Source of the DNA: Candidatus Kuenenia stuttgartensis
GTDB lineage: Bacteria; Gemmatimonadota; Gemmatimonadetes; Gemmatimonadales; Gemmatimonadaceae
Length of the DNA stretch: 50,292 nt
Assembly (NCBI GenBank): GCA_943330235.2
Contig: CALQGY020000013.1
Span: forward strand, 1 to 50,292
Direction: 5' to 3'
Program-made: the position numbers and the translations under genes
Shown: positions 23,060 through 31,706 of the stretch, in pieces
How positions within the stretch are numbered: position 1 is the stretch's first letter
How the letters are laid out: every line of letters starts with the position of its first letter
The notes under the pieces: generated by a model
What the model was told of the DNA's origin: nothing
Database searches by the model: none
The model's input: only the letters and a program-made list of their open reading frames with translations

Positions 23060-24667
23060 ATGGCGTTTCGAGTATTGGTCACGGATGAAGTCGATCCGGA
23101 AGGCGTCGCGTTATTGACGGCCGAGCCTGAGTTGATCGTCGATGAAGTCCCCACGCTCCCGCGCGAAGAATTACTGCGCCGCATCCCCGACTACGACGCC
23201 ATCGTCGGGCGCAGCGCGACGCGCATCTCGGCGGAACTCCTGCAGCGGGCCACGCGCCTTAAAGTCGTCGGACGCGCCGGCGTCGGCGTCGACAACGTGG
23301 ATCTCGACACCGCCACCGCACTCGGCATCGCCGTCATCAACGCGCCGGCCGGTAACACCGTCGCTGTCGCAGAACTGTTCTTCGGCACCGTCATTGGCTT
23401 GTTGCGGCAGCTCCCGAAGGCCGCACGCACCATGCTGGACGGCAAGTGGGACCGCGCGCAGTTCATGGGCCGCGAACTGAAGGGCAAGACCCTTGGCATC
23501 GTCGGTCTCGGACGCATCGGCGGCGAAGTCGCGACCCGCGCCCACGCCTTCGGGATGCACGTCGTCGCCTTCGATCCGTACATCGCCGACGAACGGTTCA
23601 CGTCATTGCGCGTGCGTCGCGCCCTCACGCTTGATGCGCTGCTGGCCGAATCGAATATCCTCACCGTGCACGTGCCGCTCACCGACGACACGCGCGGGAT
23701 GATCGGCAAGCGCGAGTTGGGCCGCCTACCGGCACGCTCGGTCGTCGTCAATCTGGCACGCGGCGGCATCATCGACGAAACCGCCCTGCAACTCGCGCTC
23801 GAAAACGACGAGCTGCGCGGTGCCGTGCTCGACGTCTTCACCGCCGAGCCACTGGCCGCCGATTCGCCGCTGCGCGTCTCACCCAACCTCGTGCTCACGC
23901 CGCACCTCGGCGCCAACACGGTTGAAGCGCAACGCAACGTCTCGCGCGATGCCTGTCTCGCGGTACGGGATGCGCTGCTCAACAAGGATCTGTCGCGCTC
24001 CATCAACGTGGCCGGTGGTGCCGCGGGATGGGGGGATCTGCAGGCCGCGTTGTTGGTCGCGCGTCGTGCCGCGGCCGTTGCACGCGCCGTGCTCGCTGAT
24101 CAAGGGATGCGGGCGGTCCGTCGTCTCGCGCTGCGCGTCGGGCCCGACCTCGCGCACGGCGCGGGGCCGTTGCTCGCCGCGGCCGCCACCGGCATCCTCG
24201 AAGGCGTCATCGAAACCGATCGCCTCAACCTCATCAACGCGCGCAATCTCGCCGAAGCCCGGGGCATTGAACTCTCCGTCGGCGAGTCCAACGAGCTCGG
24301 ACATCCGCGGGCCGTTGAAGTCTCGCTCAGCGGTGGCATGCAGCAGTTGGCCGTCACCGGCGTCGCGCCCGAAGGCAGCACGCCGCGCCTGACGCGCATC
24401 GGCTCGTTCCATGTCGATGTGAACCCGCGCCAGACGCTGCTCATCCTCACCAATCAGGACGTCCCCGGTGTCATCGGGCGCGTCGGCACGCTGCTCGGCG
24501 AACGCAAAGTCAACATCGCCGAATATCATCAGGCGCGACTGGCACAGGGCGGCGACGCACTGGCCGCCATCTCCGTCGACGGCACCGTGGACGAGGCGAC
24601 ACGACAAGCCTTGCTCGAACTCCCCGACGTGGTCACGGCCAGTATCGTGCACTTCCGCACCGAGTGA
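23060..24667 (+). CDS. serA: D-3-phosphoglycerate dehydrogenase
   Basis: 535 residues from ATG 23060; longer starts would run into the MerR gene. It catalyses the first step of serine synthesis, oxidising 3-phosphoglycerate with NAD. The catalytic core has GRAGVGVDNVDL, the NAD loop GIVGLGRIGGEVA, an Arg in NLARGGIIDE, Glu in FTAEPL and His in TPHLGANTVEAQ. After it come the intermediate domain of long (type 1) enzymes and an ACT domain at the end (LLILTNQDVPGVIGRVGTLL), the usual site of serine feedback. Length fits the long form (about 525-530). Its last codons overlap the next gene (GTGA, 24664-24667). Confidence 0.95.
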   Translation: MAFRVLVTDEVDPEGVALLTAEPELIVDEVPTLPREELLRRIPDYDAIVGRSATRISAELLQRATRLKVVGRAGVGVDNVDLDTATALGIAVINAPAGNTVAVAELFFGTVIGLLRQLPKAARTMLDGKWDRAQFMGRELKGKTLGIVGLGRIGGEVATRAHAFGMHVVAFDPYIADERFTSLRVRRALTLDALLAESNILTVHVPLTDDTRGMIGKRELGRLPARSVVVNLARGGIIDETALQLALENDELRGAVLDVFTAEPLAADSPLRVSPNLVLTPHLGANTVEAQRNVSRDACLAVRDALLNKDLSRSINVAGGAAGWGDLQAALLVARRAAAVARAVLADQGMRAVRRLALRVGPDLAHGAGPLLAAAATGILEGVIETDRLNLINARNLAEARGIELSVGESNELGHPRAVEVSLSGGMQQLAVTGVAPEGSTPRLTRIGSFHVDVNPRQTLLILTNQDVPGVIGRVGTLLGERKVNIAEYHQARLAQGGDALAAISVDGTVDEATRQALLELPDVVTASIVHFRTE

Positions 24668-25329
24668 GCACGCCGCGCCCGCGATTCGCGACCGTAGTGT
24701 TTGATGTAGACTCGACGCTCGCCGATATCGAAGGCATCGACTGGTTGGCGCAACAGCGCGACGAGACCATCGCCCGTGAATGTGCAGACCTCACCGCGCG
24801 CGCGATGGCCGGCGAGATCCCCATCGATGCCGTCTATGTCCGTCGACTGCAGGCCATTGCGCCCACCGCCACGGAACTCGACGCGCTCGGCGACGCGTAT
24901 CGACGCGCCATCGTCCCCGGTGCGGCCGCCCTCATCGCATCTCTGCAGCAGGCGGGCGTGATCGTGCATCTGGTCAGCGGTGGCCTGCGCGCGGCCATCC
25001 TGCCGCTGGCGATCGAGTGCGGGATCCTGCCGGCGCACGTGCATGCGGTCGACGTACGGGTGGACGATCAGGCCACCTACACGCAGCTCGACGGCCCCCA
25101 GCCCTTGGCGACACAGGCGGGCAAAGCCATGGTGCTCGCCGCGCTTCAGGTGCCGCGGCCGTCGGTCATCATCGGCGACGGCGCCACCGATGCCGCGGCA
25201 CGCCCCTCCGTCGATGCGTTCATTGCCTACACCGGCGTGGCCCGCCGTGATGCAGTGGTCGCTGCCGCCGACGCCGAAGCGCCCGACTACACCGTCCTGC
25301 GTTCCCTGCTGTTCGAATCCGTTGACTGA
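24664..25329 (+). CDS. serB: Phosphoserine phosphatase-like HAD enzyme
   Basis: 221 residues from GTG 24664, overlapping the serA stop by four bases. HAD motifs are complete: I, FDVDSTLADIEG with the nucleophile and acid Asp; II, VHLVSGGLR; III, Lys in AGKAMVL; IV, IIGDGATDAAA. The VSGG after motif II is the mark of phosphoserine phosphatases, and position in the serine operon supports the last step, from phosphoserine to serine. The small helical cap (about 20-80, RECADLTARAMAGE) is of the phosphoserine phosphatase type. Another HAD gene at 47.9 kb is not of this type. Confidence 0.88.
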   Translation: MSTPRPRFATVVFDVDSTLADIEGIDWLAQQRDETIARECADLTARAMAGEIPIDAVYVRRLQAIAPTATELDALGDAYRRAIVPGAAALIASLQQAGVIVHLVSGGLRAAILPLAIECGILPAHVHAVDVRVDDQATYTQLDGPQPLATQAGKAMVLAALQVPRPSVIIGDGATDAAARPSVDAFIAYTGVARRDAVVAAADAEAPDYTVLRSLLFESVD

Positions 25330-25339
25330 GGACGCGCGC

Positions 25340-26455
25340 GTGAGTGATCTCGATGCATTCGGAACGTTCTTTCTGCCCGGGCCCACCGAAGTCCGTCGCC
25401 CCGTGCTGGAAGCGATGCTTGCCCCGATGCTCCCCCATCGCGGCGCCGCCTTTGAGGCGCTCTTCGCACGCCTGCAGCAGGGGCTACAACCCATCTTCCG
25501 GACGGCACGCCCCGTCTATGTCTCCAGCTCATCGGCCACGGGACTCATGGAGGCAGCCATTCGCTGCGCACCGCCCGGGCCTATTTTGTCGCTGGTCAAC
25601 GGCGCGTTCAGTGAGCGGTTCGCGCACATTGCGCGCGCCTGCGATCGCGAGACGCACGTGCTTGCCACGCCGTGGGGGCAGATCGCCGATCTGAACGCCG
25701 TCGAATCGGCGTTGGCATCGCGCGCGTTTGCCGCGGTAACCGTGGTGCACTCCGAGACATCAACGGGGGCACTCAGTGCGCTGCCACCGCTGGTGGAGCT
25801 GGCGCATCGCTATGGCGCCGCGCTGCTCGTGGATTCGGTCACCGGCCTCGCCGGCGTTCCCGTCGAGACGGATGCGTGGGACATCGACTTCGTCCTCACC
25901 GGCTCGCAGAAGGCCATGGCCTTGCCGCCCGGACTCGCCTTTGGTGTGGCCTCCGAGCAGTTCATCGCGCGCGCCACACAAGGGCCATCGCGCGGACTGT
26001 ACTTCGATCTGGTCGAATTCGAGCAGTACATCCACAAGAACCAGACGCCGAACACCCCCGCGCTCTCGCTGCTCTATGCGGCGGCCGCCCAGACCGATTT
26101 CATCGCGCAGGAGACCATCGAGGGGCGCTGGCACCGCCACGCCGCCATGGCGAGCCTGACGCACGCGTGGGTCGATCGCCTCACCGACGAAACCGGTCGG
26201 CCCTTCGCCGTCTTTGCGGCACCGGGGCAGCGCTCCGCGACCGTGACCGCCGTCGCGCTCCCCGACGGACTCACCGGCGATGCTATCGTGAAGGCCGTGG
26301 CACAACGCGGCTTTGTCATTGGTGGCGGGTACGGCCAACTCAAGCAGCGCACGTTCCGCATCGGCCACATGGGGGATCACACCGTCGATGGCGTCGCACG
26401 CTGTCTCGCGGCCTGCAACGATGCCATCCACCACCTACTCGCCACCACCGCATGA
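25340..26455 (+). CDS. Class V aminotransferase, likely phosphoserine aminotransferase
   Basis: 371 residues from GTG 25340, with GAGGA eight bases upstream; the frame is open further back but those codons lie in serB. The alanine-glyoxylate/SerC-like family shows FLPGPTEVRRPV at the start, SSSSATGLMEAA, HSETSTGALS, VDSVTGLAGVP with the pyridine Asp, and the PLP lysine K191 in LTGSQKAMALPPG. Between serA and serB genes of one operon it most likely makes phosphoserine from phosphohydroxypyruvate and glutamate, though alanine-glyoxylate activity cannot be excluded. It overlaps the SDR gene by four bases (ATGA, 26452-26455). Confidence 0.85.
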   Translation: MSDLDAFGTFFLPGPTEVRRPVLEAMLAPMLPHRGAAFEALFARLQQGLQPIFRTARPVYVSSSSATGLMEAAIRCAPPGPILSLVNGAFSERFAHIARACDRETHVLATPWGQIADLNAVESALASRAFAAVTVVHSETSTGALSALPPLVELAHRYGAALLVDSVTGLAGVPVETDAWDIDFVLTGSQKAMALPPGLAFGVASEQFIARATQGPSRGLYFDLVEFEQYIHKNQTPNTPALSLLYAAAAQTDFIAQETIEGRWHRHAAMASLTHAWVDRLTDETGRPFAVFAAPGQRSATVTAVALPDGLTGDAIVKAVAQRGFVIGGGYGQLKQRTFRIGHMGDHTVDGVARCLAACNDAIHHLLATTA

Positions 26456-27204
26456 ACGAGCTTGATTTCACCGGTCGCCTGATCGTTATCACGGGTGTCG
26501 GGCGCGCCGGCCAAGTCGGTGAGGCGGTCGCCGCAGGGTTTATCCGCCGCGGCGCCACCGTCGCGCTGCTCGGCCATCACGCCACAGACGTGAACGCGCG
26601 CGCCGCATCGCTCAGCGCGCACGCGACGTCACGCGGGGCCTCGACGCACGACGTCTCAGCGCACGCCGGCGATCTCGCCGACGAAGCCGATGCGCAGCGC
26701 CTCGCCGCGGACGTGCTGGCGCAGACACGCGATCGGTTCGAAGGCGCGGTGCACGCGGTCGTGTGCGTGGCCGGCGGCTTCGGATTCACCGGGCCGGTGG
26801 ACCGCGGCGAGGTCGCGCAGTGGCAGCAGCAGTTCGCCATCAACCTCGAGACCGCCTACCACACCACGCGCGCGTTCCTCCCCGCGGTGCGCGCGGCACG
26901 GGGGTCGTTCGTGTATTTCGGCAGCGCGTCGGTCGTGCCCGGCGGCCGAGCGGCGGGCATCACCGCGTATGCGGCCGCCAAGAGTGGCGTGCTCGCCCTC
27001 ATGCGCGCGGTCGCCGTCGATGAGCGTTCACAGGGGGTGCGCGCCAACGCGATTGCCCCCTCGCAGGTCCGTACGGGCACCAACCTCGCGGCCATGGGTG
27101 AAGACCACGCCTACGTGGAGCGCGACTCGATCGCGGACGTCGCGGCGTTTCTGGCCAGTCCGCTGGCCCGCGATATCTCGGGACAAGTCTTCACGCTCGC
27201 GTGA
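26452..27204 (+). CDS. Short-chain dehydrogenase/reductase
   Basis: 250 residues. The Rossmann loop is altered in length but recognisable (IVITGVGRAGQVGEAVAAG), with NAG-type VCVAGG, the catalytic Ser in FVYFGSASVV, and Tyr-Lys in ITAYAAAKSG. The end holds NAIAPSQVRTG and GQVFTLA. The substrate is unknown. Tight overlap with the aminotransferase gene puts it in the serine operon, so a role in serine or hydroxypyruvate metabolism is a guess from position. A cluster of His/Ala/Ser codons (SAHATSRGASTHDVSAHAG) in the N-terminal half looks like a local insertion. Confidence 0.83.
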   Translation: MNELDFTGRLIVITGVGRAGQVGEAVAAGFIRRGATVALLGHHATDVNARAASLSAHATSRGASTHDVSAHAGDLADEADAQRLAADVLAQTRDRFEGAVHAVVCVAGGFGFTGPVDRGEVAQWQQQFAINLETAYHTTRAFLPAVRAARGSFVYFGSASVVPGGRAAGITAYAAAKSGVLALMRAVAVDERSQGVRANAIAPSQVRTGTNLAAMGEDHAYVERDSIADVAAFLASPLARDISGQVFTLA

Positions 27205-27262
27205 GCGCGGCAGACACCACGCACTGGCGCCACGCGGCGCGCCGAGTCAGCTTCTACGCTTG

Positions 27263-28120
27263 ATGACTCTCGCCGCGCGTCGTCGACCCGCCGTCCGTGG
27301 AGTGATCCTCGATCGTTCGCTCGAGGAACTCCCCTTGTTCCGTCTCAGTGATTCCGCCGATGACACGCCCGTGTCATTCGTGGCGGACAACGGCGGCCGT
27401 TGGCGCGTGATCCCCACACCCGGCGATCGCCTCCCCGGCACGTTCGATCAGGACGTGTACGTCGAGATTTTGCACCGCTACAACGAGGCCGGTGCACCGG
27501 CGGACGGCGCCGTCTCATTCACGCTGCATGCCTTCCTCCGCGCCATGGGACGACGCGCGGACGGGCGCACCTACGAGCAACTCCGCGCCGCCCTCGCGCG
27601 ACTCGAGCGCACGACGCTCGAATCGATCGGGGCCTACTGGTCGGCCGTATCGGGACTCGGCGACGTCAGCTTCACCGTGCTCAGCGCCGTCTCCGTCCAG
27701 CGCCGTCGGGTCGCCGATCGCGAGCAGCTCCATCTGTTCGGCAATCTGGCCGCCGGCGAACCGGGTGATGCCCGCGTGGTGATCTCGCCCACCGTGCGGG
27801 CGAATCTCGCGCAGCGCCACACCATTACGCTGTCGGCCGCCCGCTACCACGCCCTGTCGTCACCCGTGGCGCGCCGCCTGTACCGGATTCTCGAGGTGGC
27901 CCGGGCTGACGGGCGTCTTTCCTGGCGGATACCGCTTGAGCGGCTGGCCGAACAGCTCCCGCTCACCCAGCGGTATCCTTCGCACCTACAGCGCGTCTTG
28001 CAGCCAGCGCACGAGATGCTGTTGAGCGCCGGACTCGTTCGGGACATCGGTGTCCGACAATACGACCGGATCTGGCATGTGGACTACGTGCTCGGAACGC
28101 GGCCTCGGGATGAAACCTGA
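27263..28120 (+). CDS. RepA-like replication initiator domain protein
   Basis: 285 residues from ATG 27263, 58 bases after the SDR stop; the frame is open upstream but only inside the SDR gene. The N-terminal LEELPLFRLSD and the later DQDVYVEILHRYNEAG, ISFTLHAFLRAMGR pattern, then ARYHALSSPVARRLYRILEVAR and a winged-helix end fit the plasmid replication initiator RPA family (single-copy type). Such proteins bind iterons at plasmid origins; chromosomal copies of unknown role also exist. No iteron array is seen nearby. Its location behind a serine operon is unusual. Function as an origin initiator is not supported here. Confidence 0.7.
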   Translation: MTLAARRRPAVRGVILDRSLEELPLFRLSDSADDTPVSFVADNGGRWRVIPTPGDRLPGTFDQDVYVEILHRYNEAGAPADGAVSFTLHAFLRAMGRRADGRTYEQLRAALARLERTTLESIGAYWSAVSGLGDVSFTVLSAVSVQRRRVADREQLHLFGNLAAGEPGDARVVISPTVRANLAQRHTITLSAARYHALSSPVARRLYRILEVARADGRLSWRIPLERLAEQLPLTQRYPSHLQRVLQPAHEMLLSAGLVRDIGVRQYDRIWHVDYVLGTRPRDET

Positions 28121-28179
28121 CGGGTCCGTCTGGTGTCTCTCCATTAGGTTTATCGTCCCACCTTCCTTCGAGCTGACGA

Positions 28180-29796
28180 ATGACTCGCACCCGTAAGGCC
28201 GCTGTCGCCAGCCTTCTGCTTCTCCCGCTTCTCGCCGGCGGCTTCGCCTTCCAGGCGCGGGCGACTCGTGGCGGCGCGCAGCTGCTCGATCAGGTTCTCA
28301 CCTTCGTCGCGCTCCGCTACGTCGACACGCTCGACGCGCAGATGCTGTACGAGAAGGCGGCACGAGGACTCGTGAAGGAGCTCGGCGACCCGTACACCGA
28401 GCTCTTCACGCCCAAGCAGATGGAAGAGTTCTCGCGCAACACCAATGGTCGCTACGCGGGCATCGGGATGCAGATCACCAGCGTCAGCGGGTACGTCACC
28501 GTCGACAAGGTGTTCCCCAACACGCCGGCGGAGTCGCGCGGTGTGCAGGAAGGCGATCGCATCGTCGCCATCGACACGTTCCAAGCGCGCGGGTGGACCA
28601 CCCAGCAGGCGCAGAACAAGCTCCTCGGTGAGATCGGCACCGGTGTCACGGTGACCTTCAATCGCCCCGGCGTGCCGCAGCCGCTCAAGCTCGACTTCAA
28701 GCGGGCAGAGATTCATGTCCCGGCCGTGTCCTACCGCATGATGGTGGACGATCGGGTGGGCTATGTCCCGCTGACGCGCTTCAGCGAGCAGACCACGCAG
28801 GACATCGCGGAGTCCGTGATCGAGCTGCAGAAGAAGGGCGCGAAGGGCATCATCATCGATCTGCGCGGCAACCCGGGCGGTATTCTCGACGAAGCCTTCG
28901 CGATGTCGAACCTGTTCCTCCCTAAGGGTAAGGAACTGCTCAGCGTGCGTGGACGCGGCGAGTTCCAGAAGTTCGTCTCCGAGCGTGACCCGCTCGCGTT
29001 GGACATTCCGCTGATCGTGCTGGTGGACGGTGGCTCCGCGTCTGCGTCGGAGATTGTCGCTGGCGCCCTGCAGGACTACGATCGCGCGCTGGTGCTCGGC
29101 ACCACGTCGTACGGCAAGGGGCTCGTCCAGAGCGTCTACAACCTCGACGGCGGCTACGCGCTCAAGATCACGACCGGCAAGTGGTACACGCCGTCGGGAC
29201 GCTCCATCCAGAAGGAGCGCAAGTTCAACGCGGATGGCCAGTTCGTCGAAGTGGTGTCCGATTCGCTTGAGAGCGATTCGGTGCGGAAGGCTCGCCCGGT
29301 GTTCAAGTCGGCCGCCGGTCGCGTGGTCTACGGCGGCGGTGCCATCACGCCCGACGTCATCGTGGCGGCGGACACGCTCTCCACGCCGGAACAGGTGCTG
29401 CGTCGCGCGCTGGCCCCGCACTTCGGCAAGTACTTCGGTGCCATCGACGCCATCGCGCTCGAGCAGAAGGGGAAGGTCAAGCAGGACTTCACGATGAACC
29501 CGGCATGGCGCGAAGACCTGTACCGTCGCTTGTCGGCCGATTCCGTGAAGATCGACAAGAACGTGTTCGAGAAGGGCGCAAGTGACATCGACCGGGCTAT
29601 CGAAAGCCGGATCGCCAAGGTGTCCTTCGGTGAGGCCGCGGCCAAGTTGCACGAGATCAAGGACGACAATCAGCTCCGTCGCGCCATCGACCTGCTGCAC
29701 AAGGGCAGCACGCAGAAGGAGGTCTTCGCGGCCGCCGCCAACGAGCCCTCGTCCAGCAAGCCGGGCGTCGTCAAGGGTTCGCGCGGCGGGCAGTAG
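28180..29796 (+). CDS. C-terminal processing protease, S41 family (CtpA-like)
   Basis: 538 residues with a signal peptide (RKAAVASLLLLPLLAGGFAFQ). After a helical part (LLDQVLTFVALRYVDTLD; GLVKELGDPYTELFT) comes a PDZ domain (about 85-165; GIGMQITSVSGYVTV, TPAESRGVQEGDRIV) and the peptidase core: GIIIDLRGNPGGIL, the nucleophile Ser in DGGSASASEIVAG and the Lys in TTSYGKGLVQ, which form a Ser-Lys dyad. It cleaves near the C-termini of exported proteins. A further 150 residues beyond the usual core (ADTLSTPEQVLRRALAPHF and after) are helical and of unknown use. An 11-base element upstream is shared with the following lipoprotein gene. Confidence 0.93.
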   Translation: MTRTRKAAVASLLLLPLLAGGFAFQARATRGGAQLLDQVLTFVALRYVDTLDAQMLYEKAARGLVKELGDPYTELFTPKQMEEFSRNTNGRYAGIGMQITSVSGYVTVDKVFPNTPAESRGVQEGDRIVAIDTFQARGWTTQQAQNKLLGEIGTGVTVTFNRPGVPQPLKLDFKRAEIHVPAVSYRMMVDDRVGYVPLTRFSEQTTQDIAESVIELQKKGAKGIIIDLRGNPGGILDEAFAMSNLFLPKGKELLSVRGRGEFQKFVSERDPLALDIPLIVLVDGGSASASEIVAGALQDYDRALVLGTTSYGKGLVQSVYNLDGGYALKITTGKWYTPSGRSIQKERKFNADGQFVEVVSDSLESDSVRKARPVFKSAAGRVVYGGGAITPDVIVAADTLSTPEQVLRRALAPHFGKYFGAIDAIALEQKGKVKQDFTMNPAWREDLYRRLSADSVKIDKNVFEKGASDIDRAIESRIAKVSFGEAAAKLHEIKDDNQLRRAIDLLHKGSTQKEVFAAAANEPSSSKPGVVKGSRGGQ

Positions 29797-29890
29797 GGCC
29801 GCCGCGGACTCGGCCGTCGGGACGAGAATCGGCTGATCTTCGTAATCGTCCCAATTGCCGCCCGCATGTCCGATGCGTACGGTTAGCCGC

Positions 29891-31003
29891 ATGCGTACTC
29901 TCGTCCAAATTCTCTCCGAGCGCCGCACCATTGCGGCGCTCGTGTCGTCCGCGGGCCTCGCGCTCTCGCTCTCGGCCTGCGCAGCATCGCCGGCGACGAC
30001 CCCAGTGGCCTCGGGCGCCCGCCCTGACGCCGCGGAACTGGTCGCGCCAGACAGCGGTGAGGTCCACCTCTCGAACATTCGGCAGATCACGAATGGCGGC
30101 GAGAACGCCGAGGCGTATTGGAGCGCCGATGGCCAGTGGATCACCTTCCAGTCCACGCGCAACGGTCGCACCTGCGATCAGCAGTACACCATGCGCTCGG
30201 ACGGTTCGCAGCTGACCAAGGTGTCGGTCGGCGGCAAGACCACCTGCGGCTGGTTCCTCCCCGGCGCCACGCGCCTGTTCTTTGGCAGCACGCACGCCGC
30301 CGATTCGACCTGCCCGGTCAAGCCGGACCCGTCCAAAGGCTATGTCTGGGGCATTGACCCGTTTGACATCTACACGGTCGGCCGCGACGGCAAGGACCTC
30401 AAGCGCCTGACCAACTACGGCGTCTACACGGCCGAAGGGGTGCTCTCACCAGACGGCAAGCGCATCGTGTTCACGTCGCTCAAGGACGGCGATCTGGACA
30501 TCTACACGATGAACATCGACGGCACGGACGTGAAGCAGCTCACGCACACGCCCGGCTACGACGGTGGCCCGTGGTGGTCCCCCGATGGCACCAAGATCGC
30601 GTATCGCGCCTGGCATCCGACCAATCCCGACTCGATCAAGGTGTACCAGGATCTGCTCAAGCAGCGAATGATCCGGCCCAACCGGATGGAGCTGTTTGTG
30701 ATGAACGCAGACGGCAGCGATCAGAAGCAGATCACCAACTTGGGTGGCGCCAACTTCGGTCCCTCGTGGACCCATGATGGCAAGCGGATCATTTTCTCGT
30801 CCAATCACCGCAATCCGAAAAGCCGCAACTTCGATTTGTTCATCGTGGGCGTTGATGGCTCTGGCCTAGAACGCATCACGACGCACGAGGATTTTGACGG
30901 CTTCCCGATGTTCAGCCCGGACGGCAAGAAGATCATTTGGGCCAGCAACCGCCACGACGCGAAGCCGGGCGAAACGAACCTGTTCATTGCGGACTGGAAG
31001 TAG
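29891..31003 (+). CDS. TolB-like beta-propeller lipoprotein
   Basis: 370 residues from ATG 29891; ATG 29873 lies in an 18-base direct duplication of the start region (atgcgtac repeated) and adds six residues. The signal has a lipobox, LSACA, so the protein is anchored by a lipid. The mature part has five PD40/WD-like blades with S(P/A)DG(K/Q) turns: SADGQWITFQS, SPDGKRIVFTS, SPDGTKIAYRA, THDGKRIIFSS and SPDGKKIIWAS. Such propellers occur in TolB and in many surface proteins of this phylum, often binding partners or glycans. No Pal or Tol genes are near, so a Tol-Pal role is not supported. Confidence 0.88.
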   Translation: MRTLVQILSERRTIAALVSSAGLALSLSACAASPATTPVASGARPDAAELVAPDSGEVHLSNIRQITNGGENAEAYWSADGQWITFQSTRNGRTCDQQYTMRSDGSQLTKVSVGGKTTCGWFLPGATRLFFGSTHAADSTCPVKPDPSKGYVWGIDPFDIYTVGRDGKDLKRLTNYGVYTAEGVLSPDGKRIVFTSLKDGDLDIYTMNIDGTDVKQLTHTPGYDGGPWWSPDGTKIAYRAWHPTNPDSIKVYQDLLKQRMIRPNRMELFVMNADGSDQKQITNLGGANFGPSWTHDGKRIIFSSNHRNPKSRNFDLFIVGVDGSGLERITTHEDFDGFPMFSPDGKKIIWASNRHDAKPGETNLFIADWK

Positions 31004-31048
31004 CAGGCAGTCGCACGAGCAGGTGCGAGAGCGGTAGGACGGGCAGCG

Positions 31049-31597
31049 CTACCTGTCCTCACCGCCCGCTGGGGCCAGATCGGCCGCGAAATGGCCCAAC
31101 GTGCGCAGGAGTCGCGTGGCATCGGCCATGTCGGACATGTCGAGCCCGCCAATCACGCGCGTCAGCGTCGCGGCGTGGGCGGGGAAGATATCGGCCACCA
31201 TCGCCTCGCCCATCGGCGTCAAAGCGGCGTAGCGCGCGCGGCGATCGGACTCGCAGTTCCGTCGCTCCACCAGACCTTTGGTCGTCAGCCGATCGACGAG
31301 GAAGGTGATCCCGCCGCTTGAGACGAGGATCCGCCGCTGCACTTCACCCAGCAGCATGGGCCCGCGGTGGTACAGCACCTCGAGAATGGCGAACTCCGCC
31401 ATCGTGAGTCCGTGACGCGCGACATCGGCGATGGCGTGATTGGCGACCGCGGCATGGGCGCGCGAGAGAATCACCCAGAGGCGAAGCGCAGCGGTTTCTT
31501 CGGGCGAGGTCTCGAGTGCATGGCCGCCTACGGGCGTGTCCGTGCGATCCTGCGAGGGTCGTGATGGCGCGCGAACGCGCGCGCGACTGTTCTTCAT
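31049..31597 (-). CDS. MarR-family transcriptional regulator
   Basis: 182 residues from ATG 31597; the frame open to 32167 is inside the HD gene on the other strand and is rejected. The winged helix is clear: LTMAEFAILEVLYHRG, the recognition region RILVSSGGITFLVDRLTTKG and the wing LVERRNCESDRRARYAALT, flanked by dimer helices. MarR proteins repress by binding palindromes and release on small ligands. It is convergent with the lipoprotein gene and divergent from the HD/OB gene, so its 109-base upstream region could hold operators for both. The stop overlaps nothing. Confidence 0.9.
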   Translation of the reverse strand: MKNSRARVRAPSRPSQDRTDTPVGGHALETSPEETAALRLWVILSRAHAAVANHAIADVARHGLTMAEFAILEVLYHRGPMLLGEVQRRILVSSGGITFLVDRLTTKGLVERRNCESDRRARYAALTPMGEAMVADIFPAHAATLTRVIGGLDMSDMADATRLLRTLGHFAADLAPAGGEDR

Positions 31598-31706
31598 GGA
31601 TTCAAGGCTCTCCGAAGGGTCTCGGACGCGCAAGGGTTGAATCGGCTGATCTTTTCCCCGCCAGCCCTTGCTCGAACCGCTCGGACGCGCCGAGCTTTCG
31701 GGTCTT

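Noticed and set aside
24664-26455. serB and the aminotransferase as one fused protein
   Set aside because: They are separated by a stop codon (TGA 25327-25329) and a separate GTG start with a ribosome site; the frames also differ.
27263-28120. Evidence for a plasmid or megaplasmid
   Set aside because: Only the initiator-like gene points that way; glnA, serA and arginine genes are chromosomal in nature, and there are no partition, mobilisation or iteron sequences.
28150-30171. A 673-residue open frame on the minus strand
   Set aside because: It is antisense to the S41 protease and lipoprotein genes, both of which have complete motifs. It is Arg/Val/Asp-rich without domains, as expected for a shadow frame in GC-rich DNA.
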